64,000 nucleotides of DNA from Asanoa ishikariensis. Its GTDB lineage: Bacteria; Actinomycetota; Actinomycetes; Mycobacteriales; Micromonosporaceae. Shown piece by piece: positions 44,516 to 52,962 of this stretch; within the stretch, counting starts at the first letter, position 1; each line of letters begins with the position of its first letter. The position numbers and the translations under genes were made by a program. Under the pieces are notes generated by a model. The model was not told where the DNA came from. It ran no database searches and saw only the letters and a list, made by a program, of their open reading frames with translations. Location: assembly GCF_900107455.1 (NCBI RefSeq), contig NZ_FNQB01000005.1, positions 186,001-250,000 of the forward strand. Reading direction: 5' to 3'.

Positions 44516-45655
44516 TTTCTGCCACGGGTTCTGGGGTCGACGGCGGCCGATCCGCCACCGGCGGGGCCCCGTCGGCTCCTGGCCGGCCCGCCAGGTCGCC
44601 TCGCCCCGCAGGCTGCCGCTGCCGGCCAGGAAGATGTCGGCCCAGCGGGTGCCCGGCGACGCGTCGACCAGCAGCGCCCGCGCCAGCAGGGTGAGTGGGA
44701 CGGCGAGAACGGCGCCCACGCCGCCGAGGATGAAAGTCCAGAAGATCAGGGACAGGAACGTCACCGTCACCGACAGGTTGACGCTGTCACCGACGATCTT
44801 CGGTTGGACGATCGACTGGAGTACGAAGTTGATCACGCTGTAGACCACGATCACCGCGATCATCAGTCCGACGCCGCCCTCCAACAGCCCGAGGACGGCC
44901 GGGGGCGCCAGGCCGATGACGAAGCCGATGTTGGGGATGTAGTTGGTGACGAACGCGATCACCGCCCACAGCGTGGCCAGCGGAATGCCGAGGATCCACA
45001 GGGCGATCCCGTCGAAGACCGCGACGATCAGGCCGAACACGGTGGACACCACGAGGTAGCGGCGGGTGCCGTTGACGAACTGGCGCAGCGCCCGGGTCAA
45101 CGACGGGCGGAACAGCTCGGCGCGCGCCATCCGGCTGGGATAGCCGCCGGTCTCGACCGCCATGAACAGCAGCAGGGTCACCAGGAACACGATGTTGGTC
45201 AGCAGGTTGAGCACCACGCCCGCCGCGGTCTGGGCGATGTTGGCCAGCGTGCTCGGGTCGATCCGGGTGACGAGCTGCTCGGCGTCGTTGGCCTCGACGC
45301 CGAGGTCCTGCAACCAGGCCTGCACGTCGTTGACGATGTCGCTGACCCGGTCCGAGTAGCGCGGCGCGAGCGATGCGAGCTGGATGCCGGCCGCGACCAG
45401 CGACGCCACCCCCGCGGCCAGGATCCCGTACAACACGATGATCAACACGGCGGTGGCCAGCCAGCCAGGTATCCAGCGGGCCAGCGCCGACCGGATCGGG
45501 CTCAGGGTGACGACCAGGATGAGCGCGAGCAGGATCGGGCCGAGCAGCCCGCTGGCCACCCGCATCCCGGCGATCACGACGACCAGCGCTGCGGTGGCAA
45601 ACAGGGCCCGCGTCACGCCCTCGGTGTTGCGCCGGTCCTCCCCACCCTTCCGCAC
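44513..45655 (-). CDS. AI-2E family transporter (PerM/YdiK-like)
   Basis: A 380-residue polytopic membrane protein of the AI-2E exporter family, with about eight helices. Landmarks are LLGPILLALILVVTLSPIRSALARW near the N-terminus, FVTNYIPNIGFVIGLAPPAVLGLLEGG, and VVYSVINFVLQSIVQPKIVGDSVNLSVTVTFLSLIFWTFILGGVGAVLAVPL, the family's conserved C-terminal half. Substrates of this family are varied, and a quorum signal is not implied. The last 40 residues form an Arg/Gly-rich tail that runs into the 59-bp repeat. The GTG start has no strong ribosome site, so the exact N-terminus is uncertain. Confidence 0.88.
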   Translation of the reverse strand: MRKGGEDRRNTEGVTRALFATAALVVVIAGMRVASGLLGPILLALILVVTLSPIRSALARWIPGWLATAVLIIVLYGILAAGVASLVAAGIQLASLAPRYSDRVSDIVNDVQAWLQDLGVEANDAEQLVTRIDPSTLANIAQTAAGVVLNLLTNIVFLVTLLLFMAVETGGYPSRMARAELFRPSLTRALRQFVNGTRRYLVVSTVFGLIVAVFDGIALWILGIPLATLWAVIAFVTNYIPNIGFVIGLAPPAVLGLLEGGVGLMIAVIVVYSVINFVLQSIVQPKIVGDSVNLSVTVTFLSLIFWTFILGGVGAVLAVPLTLLARALLVDASPGTRWADIFLAGSGSLRGEATWRAGQEPTGPRRWRIGRRRPQNPWQK

Positions 45656-45805
45656 ATCTCATCTCATCACGTACCGGCATTTTCAGGCACAAATCACGTC
45701 GACTCCTGATAAGGCCCGCGAAGATCAGGCCCACATGGTTACCTGACAGCGGGTCGCGCCCCGTTCATGAGCTTTACCCGCATACACGGCAGTTGGGGTG
45801 ATCTT

Positions 45806-46393
45806 GTGAAGATATCCGTACTCGCCCGGTTCGCCGGCGCCGCTGTGGCCGCCGCGATGATTGGGCTCGGAGCCGCACCGGCCTGGGCCGACACCACCAT
45901 CCACATCGATCCGGCTGACACCGGGAAGACCGCGGCGGCGTTCCCCGTCCACCGGTGCGACCCGAACCTGGGCGGCGGCCCGTTCGCGGGCGAGGACGTC
46001 TGGGTCTTCGCGGCGCCGCGGGGCGCCGGCGAGTTCCTCACGCTGACGATCGAGTTCGCGACCGAGGGCGGCCCGCAGACCGAGACGATCACCGCCGAAC
46101 CGGCCCGCGACCGGGCGATCGTCGGCGACCGGGCCTGGATCCGGACCTCGGCGGGCCTGAACTCGTCCGGCGAGCTCGTCAACCCGTTCTCGATCGTCAG
46201 TGCCACCGCGGTGGTCACCGGCGCCGACGGCACCTTCGACCTGGCACAGACCTGCCCGGCCACCGGCGGCATGCTGCCGGTCACGGGGCCTGCGGTCGGC
46301 GGCCTGTCGTTGCCTCAGCTCGCCGGCGTCGGCGGCGCGCTGACGATGGCCGGACTCGCCCTGGTCGCACTGCGCCGGCGGCGCGTGGCCTGA
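45806..46393 (+). CDS. Small LPVTG cell-wall-anchored protein
   Basis: A 195-residue secreted protein. GTG 45806 is chosen as start because a complete signal peptide follows at once (VLARFAGAAVAAAMIGLGAAPAWA, about residues 5-28) and GGGGTGAT is just upstream; ATG 45767 would add 13 residues. The mature part is a single beta-rich domain with a Cys pair (VHRCDPN and LAQTCPATGG). LPVTG at about 159-163, a hydrophobic segment (LAGVGGALTMAGLALVAL) and an Arg-rich tail form a sortase signal. Binding partner unknown. A long hairpin follows the stop. Confidence 0.82.
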   Translation: MKISVLARFAGAAVAAAMIGLGAAPAWADTTIHIDPADTGKTAAAFPVHRCDPNLGGGPFAGEDVWVFAAPRGAGEFLTLTIEFATEGGPQTETITAEPARDRAIVGDRAWIRTSAGLNSSGELVNPFSIVSATAVVTGADGTFDLAQTCPATGGMLPVTGPAVGGLSLPQLAGVGGALTMAGLALVALRRRRVA

Positions 46394-46402
46394 CCTGACC
46401 TG

Positions 46403-46441
46403 ACACCGAACACCCCCGGCGACCCCGGGGGTGTTCGGTGT
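46403..46441. terminator. Long hairpin terminator
   Basis: A perfect 17-bp inverted repeat (46403-46419 with 46425-46441) around a 5-base loop begins ten bases after the LPVTG-gene stop. It lies between convergent genes and could serve both. Confidence 0.75.
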
Positions 46442-46503
46442 GGCCCGGGGTCGCCGGCGACAGCTTCACCCGCCGCGACACAGCCCGGCAAAGCCACCGC
46501 CTA

Positions 46504-46941
46504 TCAGCCGCGGTGCACCCGGACCGTGCGGTCGATCAGCTCCCGCAGCGCGCCCTCGTCGACGTCGGCCAGCCGTTTTAGGTAGAGGCAGCCCTTGCCG
46601 GTCTTGTGCGGCCCGAGCCGCGCCAGGGTCTGCGGGTAGCGCTCCTCGTAGCCGCCGACCAAATAGACCACGAGCTGCGTCTTGCGCGGCGCGAAGCCGA
46701 CCAGGGGCGCGTCGCCCTCCCGGCCGCTCTCGTAGCGGTAGTGGTAGGTGCCGAAACCGACGATGCCGGCGGCCCACAGGGCCGGCGGCTCGCCGCTGAC
46801 CTCGGCCATCAGCGCGGACAATGCCCGCGCGTCGGCCCGCCGCCGCTCGTCCGCGACCGCCGCCAGGAACGGCTCGACGGCCGTGTCCACCGGGCGCATC
46901 GCGGGAGCCGTCCTGCCCGCGTCTGCCGAGGAAGTTCCCAT
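46504..46941 (-). CDS. DUF1801 domain protein
   Basis: A 145-residue cytosolic protein of the DUF1801/YdhG-like fold. The visible pattern is VGFGTYHYRYESGREGDAPLVGFAPRKTQLVVYLVGG, then LGPHKTGKGCLYLKRLADVDEGALRELI, which is the family's C-terminal signature. ATG 46941 is used because CACAAT lies seven bases upstream on the minus strand; the frame extends ten codons further without support. Function of the family is poorly known (iron-chaperone-like fold in some members). Confidence 0.85.
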   Translation of the reverse strand: MGTSSADAGRTAPAMRPVDTAVEPFLAAVADERRRADARALSALMAEVSGEPPALWAAGIVGFGTYHYRYESGREGDAPLVGFAPRKTQLVVYLVGGYEERYPQTLARLGPHKTGKGCLYLKRLADVDEGALRELIDRTVRVHRG

Positions 46942-46948
46942 GCCGACG

Positions 46949-46954
46949 ATTGTG
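46949..46954 (-). promoter_or_regulatory. Probable leaderless -10 element for the DUF1801 gene
   Basis: CACAAT on the minus strand ends seven bases before the ATG at 46941; no Shine-Dalgarno is present. Confidence 0.4.
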
Positions 46955-47041
46955 AACCACGGGTCCGACACTCCTGGTCGACGGCGCGTGACCGGTGCGT
47001 AGATGGACCGGTTCGTGGAGTCGGGCAGATCCGGAGAAAGT

Positions 47042-47054
47042 CTTACCTGGTAAG
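47042..47054. promoter_or_regulatory. Dyad upstream of the glxA-like operon
   Basis: CTTACC-T-GGTAAG is a perfect 13-bp dyad about 100 bases before the GTG of the oxidase gene, in the 215-bp region shared with the divergent DUF1801 gene. It could be a regulator site. I see no convincing -35/-10 pair for the operon. Confidence 0.35.
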
Positions 47055-47156
47055 CGATCTATTCGGACAGTTGCGGGCAAAGCGTTATTGGCCGGGATGG
47101 CAATGACCGGTAGCCTGCGGAACGGCCCAGGTAGACATGGATCGACAGGAGACGCC

Positions 47157-49262
47157 GTGCCCCCCACGGAAGCCGTTCCGATGTTCAGTCCGGAACTCCG
47201 ACGGGGACTCGGCCGACTCCTCGCCCTCACGCTCCTGCTGACGGCGGGCGTGTTCATCGCCTCTCCGGCGCAGGCCGCCGCCAACCTCGTGCAGAATCCG
47301 GGCCTCGAGCAGGCGGGCACCGACGGTTTCCCGGCGTGCTGGGAGAGGTCGGGCCAGGGCGACAACACGTTCACACTGGGCACCACGGCCGAGGCGCGCA
47401 CCGGCGGCAAGGCGTTGCGGGTCGCCGTCACACGGCTCAACAACGGTGACCGCAAGGCCATGATGACGGAGAGCGCGCAGTGTGCGCCCCGTGTCACGGC
47501 GGGCCGCCAGTACGACCTCTCGGTCTGGTACAAGTCGACGACCGCGGCCAACGCGATGACGCTGTTCCGGCACGACAAGGCGCTCGGCTGGCAGTACTGG
47601 ATGGACCCGGCGACCCTGCCCGCGACCAACGCCTGGACCCAGAAGGTCGTCCGGACCCCTCCGGTGCCGGCCAACACCGACCAGGTCACCTGGGGCGTGT
47701 CCGTCTACGGCGTCGGCACGCTGACCACCGACGACTACTCGATGGTCGAGGTGAGCGCGGCGATCGGCACACCGGTCGCGTGCACCGACGCGAACAACTG
47801 CATCAAGGGCAAGTGGCAGGTGATGCCGTACGAGTCCACCGTCCGCGGTGTCCACTCGGTGGTGCTGCACAACGGCAAGGTGCTGCTGGTCGCGGGCTCC
47901 GGCAACGACCCCAACGCCTTCGCGGCCGGCACGTTCAAGACCGCCGTGTACGACCCGGCCAACGGCAGCTTCACCAACGTCGCGACGCCGGTCGACCTGT
48001 TCTGCTCGGGCCACGTGCAGCTCAGCGACGGCCGCGTGCTGGTGATGGGCGGCAACAAGGACTACCCGAGCGCCGACGGCACCGTGGGCTACAAGGGCTT
48101 GAAGAACTCGTACATCTTCGACCCGGCCACCAACAAGTACACGCGGACCAACGACATGCTCGCGGGTCACTGGTACCCGTCGGCGACCATGCTCGGCAAC
48201 GGCGACATCATCTCGCTCGGTGGCCTCGGCGAGGACTCGACCGGCACCACGACCACCGACTATTACAGCGCCGCTTCGCAGCAGTGGCTGCCGATGGACC
48301 AGGTGAAGCAGACCTGGGCCTGGTGGGGGCTCTACCCGTCGATGGTGCTGATGCAGGACGGCCGGCTGTTCTACACGGGCAGCCACACGTTCGGCAACGG
48401 CCTGCCGGGCACCGGCGCGTCCATCTACAACTACGGCGCCAACACCATCACCGACGTGCCGGGCCTGCAGAACAAGGACGAGCGCGACCAGTCGATGAGC
48501 GTCATGCTGCCGCCGGCGCAGGCGCAGCGGGTGCTCACCGTCGGCGGTGGCAACGGTGACACGGGCGCGACCGCCGGCCGGCTGACCGACATCATCGACC
48601 TCAAGGCGGCCAACCCGGCCTACAAAGCCGGCCCGCTGATCCCGCAGGGCAAGCTGACCGGTGGCGTTCCGCAGACCGGCGCGCAGGGCAAGATGTACGT
48701 CTCGCTGGTGCTGCTGCCCGACGGCACGGTCTTCGAGACCGGCGGCGCCCTGCACAACCGGGCCGACCCGGTGTTCGAGGCGTCGATCTTCGACCCGGCC
48801 ACCAACACGTTCAAGTCCGGCATGGCCACCGACCCGGTGCCGCGCACGTACCACTCGTCGGCGTTCCTGCTGCCCGACGGCCGCGTGATGGCGGTCGGCG
48901 ACAACCCCGGCAACGGCTCGTTCGACACCCGCATCTCGATCTACTCACCGCCGTACCTGTTCAAGGGCGCCCGGCCGCAGATCAAGACCGTGACCAACAC
49001 CAACTGGGCGTACGGCAGCACGCAGCGGATCACGACCAACGGCGCCATCACCCGGGCCTCGCTGATCCGCCCCGCCGCCGTGACCCACTCGTCCGACCCG
49101 AACCAGCGGTTCGTCGAGCTTCCGTTGACCGTCAAGGCCAACAACGCGATCGACCTGAACGTCACCAACAACCCCAACGTCGCCCCGCCCGGCTGGTACA
49201 TGCTCTTCGTGCACAACGGCAAGGGGATCCCGTCGGTCGCCAAGTGGGTCAAGCTCGGATGA
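47157..49262 (+). CDS. glxA: Galactose oxidase/GlxA-like copper radical oxidase
   Basis: A 701-residue secreted mononuclear copper oxidase. GTG 47157 has GGAG five bases upstream. A signal/anchor helix (about 17-40, ending AQA) is followed by a CBM-like beta domain (NLVQNPGLEQAGTDGFPACWE onward, to about 200). A seven-bladed kelch domain and a C-terminal Ig-like domain (from SPPYLFKGARPQI) complete it. All active-site residues can be placed: Cys283 (FCSGH) and Tyr340 (HWYPSA) for the thioether cofactor, and copper ligands Tyr565-His566 (RTYHSSA) and His644 (THSSDPNQR). In Streptomyces, GlxA modifies a glycan made by CslA at hyphal tips. Here the following genes also encode glycan enzymes. Its stop overlaps the next start. 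Confidence 0.88.
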   Translation: MPPTEAVPMFSPELRRGLGRLLALTLLLTAGVFIASPAQAAANLVQNPGLEQAGTDGFPACWERSGQGDNTFTLGTTAEARTGGKALRVAVTRLNNGDRKAMMTESAQCAPRVTAGRQYDLSVWYKSTTAANAMTLFRHDKALGWQYWMDPATLPATNAWTQKVVRTPPVPANTDQVTWGVSVYGVGTLTTDDYSMVEVSAAIGTPVACTDANNCIKGKWQVMPYESTVRGVHSVVLHNGKVLLVAGSGNDPNAFAAGTFKTAVYDPANGSFTNVATPVDLFCSGHVQLSDGRVLVMGGNKDYPSADGTVGYKGLKNSYIFDPATNKYTRTNDMLAGHWYPSATMLGNGDIISLGGLGEDSTGTTTTDYYSAASQQWLPMDQVKQTWAWWGLYPSMVLMQDGRLFYTGSHTFGNGLPGTGASIYNYGANTITDVPGLQNKDERDQSMSVMLPPAQAQRVLTVGGGNGDTGATAGRLTDIIDLKAANPAYKAGPLIPQGKLTGGVPQTGAQGKMYVSLVLLPDGTVFETGGALHNRADPVFEASIFDPATNTFKSGMATDPVPRTYHSSAFLLPDGRVMAVGDNPGNGSFDTRISIYSPPYLFKGARPQIKTVTNTNWAYGSTQRITTNGAITRASLIRPAAVTHSSDPNQRFVELPLTVKANNAIDLNVTNNPNVAPPGWYMLFVHNGKGIPSVAKWVKLG

Positions 49263-49798
49263 GTCGTTGGTTCACGGCCACCGCAGACTGGGTACGGGGC
49301 CGCAGCCGCCGCGAGCGGATCGGTCTCGCGGCGGTGCCGGTGGTGCTCGTGCTCGCCCTCGTCGGAGTGCTGGTCGCCGGCGGTGGCGGCGGCGCGGGGC
49401 AGTGGCTGGCCGGTGCGCCCGCCACGACGCCGGCCGACGAGTCCGCGGACCTCGGCGACGCCGGGTCGACGCCCGCCGACAGTGGCCCTGGGCCGACCGG
49501 CCCGACAGGTGCGCCGCCGCCGCTCATCCACAACTTCGCCGACCAGCCCGCCGCCAAGCCGCAGGCGGCGCAGCCGTCGCCCACCGGCGGCGTCCGGATC
49601 GCTGAGGGCACGGACGGCTGCGACCACGCGTACGGCGATCGTGACGTTTGCGTGCCGTGGACGTTTCCGGCGGACGTGACCGACAAATGCGGATGGCTCA
49701 AGGACCGGGGCTTCGAGTCGCTCCAGATCCCGGGCAAGCGGGACCGGCACGGCCTCGACCGCAACGGCGACGGCACGGCGTGTGGCGCGGGGGACTGA
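49259..49798 (+). CDS. Membrane-anchored protein with excalibur-like domain
   Basis: A 179-residue protein coupled to the oxidase gene (ATGA). One membrane helix (LAAVPVVLVLALVGVLVAGG, about residues 28-47) with an Arg-rich cytoplasmic start is followed by a Pro/Ala/Thr linker (to about 125). A C-terminal domain has four Cys and ends HGLDRNGDGTACGAGD, which resembles the DxDxDGxxCE loop of excalibur domains. That loop probably binds calcium. It may tether or organise the extracellular oxidase; this is an inference from position. Confidence 0.72.
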   Translation: MSRWFTATADWVRGRSRRERIGLAAVPVVLVLALVGVLVAGGGGGAGQWLAGAPATTPADESADLGDAGSTPADSGPGPTGPTGAPPPLIHNFADQPAAKPQAAQPSPTGGVRIAEGTDGCDHAYGDRDVCVPWTFPADVTDKCGWLKDRGFESLQIPGKRDRHGLDRNGDGTACGAGD

Positions 49799-49834
49799 CG
49801 CGATGACCGAATTCGCCTTTGCCGGCGCCGGCCC

Positions 49835-49846
49835 TATTCTGCACCG
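49835..49846 (+). promoter_or_regulatory. Probable leaderless -10 element for the GT-C gene
   Basis: TATTCT (49835-49840) lies six bases before the ATG at 49847, with no Shine-Dalgarno. It would give the glycosyltransferase genes a promoter separate from the oxidase gene. Confidence 0.5.
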
Positions 49847-51430
49847 ATGAACGAGGCCGCGCGCTCCCAACTTCCGGTGGCCACCCCCAACGGCGAGGTG
49901 CACATTCCGCTGCCCCGCCGGGTCGGCGTGGTGGAGAAGGCACCGGAACCGGCCTCTGACGCGACCGTCTTCCTGCCCAGGACGCCTAGTCAGGAGGAGT
50001 CCGAGCGCCGCCTGCGCAAGGCGGCCTGGGTGCGCCGGTCCGCGTGGGGCGCACCGGCGCTGCTGACCCTGGCGCTCGGCCTGATCGGCATCACCAGACC
50101 CGGTCTCTGGGCCGACGAGTTCGCCACCTGGGGCAACACCACGGTGTCGTGGTCGGAGTTCTGGCTCCAGCTCAAGGGCACGGACGCCAGCATCGGCCCG
50201 TACTACTTCGTGATCCGGCTCTGGACGACCGTCTTCGGCGACTCCGACCTATCCCTGCGGCTGCCGTCGCTGCTCGCGATGGCCGGCACCGCCGCGGTCA
50301 TCGGCCTGATCGGCAACCGCCTCGGCACCTACAAGATCGGCCTGCTGGCCGGGCTCACCTTCGCGATCATTCCGATCACCACCCGCTTCGGACAGGAGGC
50401 CCGGCCGTACGCGCTGGCCACGCTGTTCGCCGCGATCGCGACGCTGCTGCTGATCCGGATGCTGGGCGGGTTCACCCTCGGCATCGCGATGATGTACGCG
50501 GCCGCCGTCGCCGGGGTCGGCCTGATGCACCTGGTCGCCATGCTGCTGCTCGCCGCGCACGGCCTGGCCGTCCTCGTGCTCAAGCGCAAGCTGTTGTGGC
50601 GGTGGATCCCCAGCGCCTTCGCCGGTGTGCTGCCGCTCATCCCGATCATCCTGATCGGGCGCCGGCAACAGGGCACCCAGATCGGCTGGATCCCGTTCAC
50701 CGACCTGCACGGGATCGAGGCGTACGGCCTGGAGTTCTTCGGCGGTGCGCTGATCGGCGGCGCCATCATGGCCCTCGGTGTGGCCGCCGTGTCCCGCGAG
50801 CGTGGCGCGATCGTCGGCATCACCATCGGCGTCGTGCCGGTGGGCATCCTGCTGGCGCTGGGTTCAGTCGCCCACCTGTGGCAGCAGCGCTACGTGCTCT
50901 ACACGGTCGTCGGTTGGGCCCTTCTGGTCGGCCTGCTGCTCGCCAAGCGCGGGCGGATCGCGGCCGTCGCCACGATGGCCGCGCTGGCGGTGCTCGCCCT
51001 GCCCGGCCAGGTCGAGGTGCGCAAGCCGGCGTTCCGCTACCAGGACACCAAGGTGGTCGTGGCGCTGATCGAGCGCGACCTGCAGCCCGGCGACGGCATC
51101 GTCTACGGCCTCAAGGACCGCGGCCCCGGTGCGCTGAACCGCGACGTCATCGCCCACTACCTGCCCGCCGACCGGCGGCCCACCGACCTGTTGGTCGACC
51201 GGCCGATGCGTACCGACGGGTGGATGGTCTCCAGCGAACACCAGGACCTCGCGGCCCGGTTCAAGGGCACGCAGCGGATCTGGGTGCTGCGCCTCGGGGA
51301 GTATGCCAATCCGCTCGACGAGCTCGACGGTAACAAGAAGGAAGTTCTCGAAGAGGGCTACGATGTCGCCGACAGCTGGTGGACCACGGGTTACACCGTC
51401 GCGCTGCTAACCCGGAAGGACACCGTGTGA
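49847..51430 (+). CDS. GT-C membrane glycosyltransferase (family 39-like)
   Basis: A 527-residue polytopic protein. A 65-residue cytosolic N-terminus precedes about ten helices. The first extracellular loop has the acidic GT-C motif GLWADEFATW near residues 86-95, and TTRFGQEARPYALATLFA marks the PMT_2-type core. A soluble C-terminal region of about 150 residues contains DLQPGDGIVYGLKDRG. It would move a sugar from a polyprenyl-phosphate carrier to a glycan or lipid acceptor on the outer face. It is coupled to the GT2 gene through a GTGA overlap, so the two likely act in one pathway. Confidence 0.85.
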   Translation: MNEAARSQLPVATPNGEVHIPLPRRVGVVEKAPEPASDATVFLPRTPSQEESERRLRKAAWVRRSAWGAPALLTLALGLIGITRPGLWADEFATWGNTTVSWSEFWLQLKGTDASIGPYYFVIRLWTTVFGDSDLSLRLPSLLAMAGTAAVIGLIGNRLGTYKIGLLAGLTFAIIPITTRFGQEARPYALATLFAAIATLLLIRMLGGFTLGIAMMYAAAVAGVGLMHLVAMLLLAAHGLAVLVLKRKLLWRWIPSAFAGVLPLIPIILIGRRQQGTQIGWIPFTDLHGIEAYGLEFFGGALIGGAIMALGVAAVSRERGAIVGITIGVVPVGILLALGSVAHLWQQRYVLYTVVGWALLVGLLLAKRGRIAAVATMAALAVLALPGQVEVRKPAFRYQDTKVVVALIERDLQPGDGIVYGLKDRGPGALNRDVIAHYLPADRRPTDLLVDRPMRTDGWMVSSEHQDLAARFKGTQRIWVLRLGEYANPLDELDGNKKEVLEEGYDVADSWWTTGYTVALLTRKDTV

Positions 51431-52962
51431 CAACCCACGTCGGGGCCGAGCGCCGCGACGAGCCGGGCGAGCGCACACAGATCATCCCGCGCCAGTACCA
51501 CCCCGGCGAGACGCACGTGATGCCCGCCGTGCGCATGCCGATCACGACGCGTGCGACCACGATGGCGCAGCGTCACGCCGGCTGGCTCCCGCGGATGTGG
51601 CCGCTGGCAGCCTGGTTCGTCGTCGTCCTCGCGATCACCCTGTTCCTCAGCGTGAAGTCGACCGGGCCGCTCGGCGCCGTGGTCACCATCCTGTGGACGT
51701 ACCCGGTGATCGGCACCATCGCCGGCCTGGTTGGCGCCGTGATCACCCTGCGGCGGCTGCGCCGCGACCGGCTCACCGCCGCCGACGACAAGCTGATCCG
51801 CTGCCGGGACCGCCTCGTGGTGGTCGTGCCGACCATCGGCCGCAACGACACCTATCCCGCGCTGGACCGGGTCGTCCGCTCGTACATCACGTACCTGCCG
51901 GAATGCTTTCCCAAGCTGCGGATCGACGTCGTCATCGAAGAGGGCTGCGAGGCCGCGGAGCAGATCTACCGGCTCGGCGAGATCAGCCGCTACATCCGGG
52001 TCGTCACGGTCCCGCGCAGCTACCACACGGTCAACGGCACCAAGTTCAAGTCGCGCGCCAACAACTACGTGCACGAGCTTCGGATCGCGCAGCACGAGGA
52101 CCGGGCCGACGTCTGGGTCCTGCACATGGACGACGACACGGGTGTCGGGCTCGACACGGCGATCGCGGTGGCCCGGCTGATCGAGCAGCAGCGGGACCGC
52201 GGCGACGAGGCGGCCCACCTCGCCCAGGGCATCCTGACCTACCCGCGCGAGCACGCCGGCAACCGGCTGACCTGGCTGGCCGACGCGAGCCAGCCGATCG
52301 CCGACGTCACGGTCTACTCGGCGTTCACCGGCAGCGGCTACCCCGTGGCCGGCGTGCACGGCGAGCTCCTGCTGGTGCGGGCCTCGGTGGAGGCCGAGAT
52401 CGGCTGGGACTTCGGTCCGGAGGCGATCGTCGAGGACGCCCAGTTCGCGCTCATCTTCAGCCGCCGCTATCCCGGGCGCAGCGCGTGGTTCGCGGGCCGG
52501 TGCTACGGCGCCTCGCCGGCCACCGTGCGGGACTTCTTCCGGCAGCGGGAGCGGTGGGCGTGGGGCCTGATCGGGCTCGCGCTCGACGACCGGATCCCGC
52601 TGCGCGACCGGCTCTACATCGGATACTCGACGTTCACCTGGGTGATCAGCCCGTTGCAGCACCTCGGCACCATCCTGCTGATCGGCTGGGTGCTCGGTTC
52701 GTTCGACACGGTGCCGATCACCCTGCTGGTGCTGCCGATCTGGGCGCTCAACATGGCGTACGCGATCTGGCTCTACTCGGAAGGGCTGCGGATCAACGTC
52801 AGCGTCTCCCGCCGGGCCAAGTACAACTGGTGGGAAGGCATAGCCGTGATCCTGCTCGTCCCACTGTTCTCGATCATGGAAGCGGTCGGCGCCGTCCGCG
52901 GCCTGATCCGCCACCTCCGCGGTGGGCAACAGCAGTTCGTCGTCATCGCGAAGCCGATATGA
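51427..52962 (+). CDS. GT2 processive-type membrane glycosyltransferase
   Basis: A 511-residue family 2 glycosyltransferase with two N-terminal helices (about 57-110), a cytosolic GT-A domain and three or so C-terminal helices. Catalytic motifs are present: DDD at 235-237 (HMDDDTGVG), ED at 336-337 (IVEDAQFA) and QRERW at 373-377, the Q(Q/R)xRW motif of synthases. The segment YHTVNGTKFKSRANNYVHE resembles Egghead-type beta-mannosyltransferases more than CslA or bacterial cellulose synthase. It probably builds a beta-linked chain. Starts at GTG 51427 on the previous stop. Confidence 0.88.
   Translation: MTTHVGAERRDEPGERTQIIPRQYHPGETHVMPAVRMPITTRATTMAQRHAGWLPRMWPLAAWFVVVLAITLFLSVKSTGPLGAVVTILWTYPVIGTIAGLVGAVITLRRLRRDRLTAADDKLIRCRDRLVVVVPTIGRNDTYPALDRVVRSYITYLPECFPKLRIDVVIEEGCEAAEQIYRLGEISRYIRVVTVPRSYHTVNGTKFKSRANNYVHELRIAQHEDRADVWVLHMDDDTGVGLDTAIAVARLIEQQRDRGDEAAHLAQGILTYPREHAGNRLTWLADASQPIADVTVYSAFTGSGYPVAGVHGELLLVRASVEAEIGWDFGPEAIVEDAQFALIFSRRYPGRSAWFAGRCYGASPATVRDFFRQRERWAWGLIGLALDDRIPLRDRLYIGYSTFTWVISPLQHLGTILLIGWVLGSFDTVPITLLVLPIWALNMAYAIWLYSEGLRINVSVSRRAKYNWWEGIAVILLVPLFSIMEAVGAVRGLIRHLRGGQQQFVVIAKPI

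Noticed and set aside
44513-45655. A quorum-sensing role for the AI-2E family protein
   Set aside because: The family name is historical; members transport varied substrates and no luxS or lsr genes are present.
44453-45709. A 418-codon plus-strand frame opposite the AI-2E-type gene
   Set aside because: Highly charged low-complexity translation; the opposite strand has a clear eight-helix membrane protein.
51391-52929. A 512-codon minus-strand frame opposite the GT2 gene
   Set aside because: No ribosome site or domain; the GT2 motifs on the plus strand are complete.
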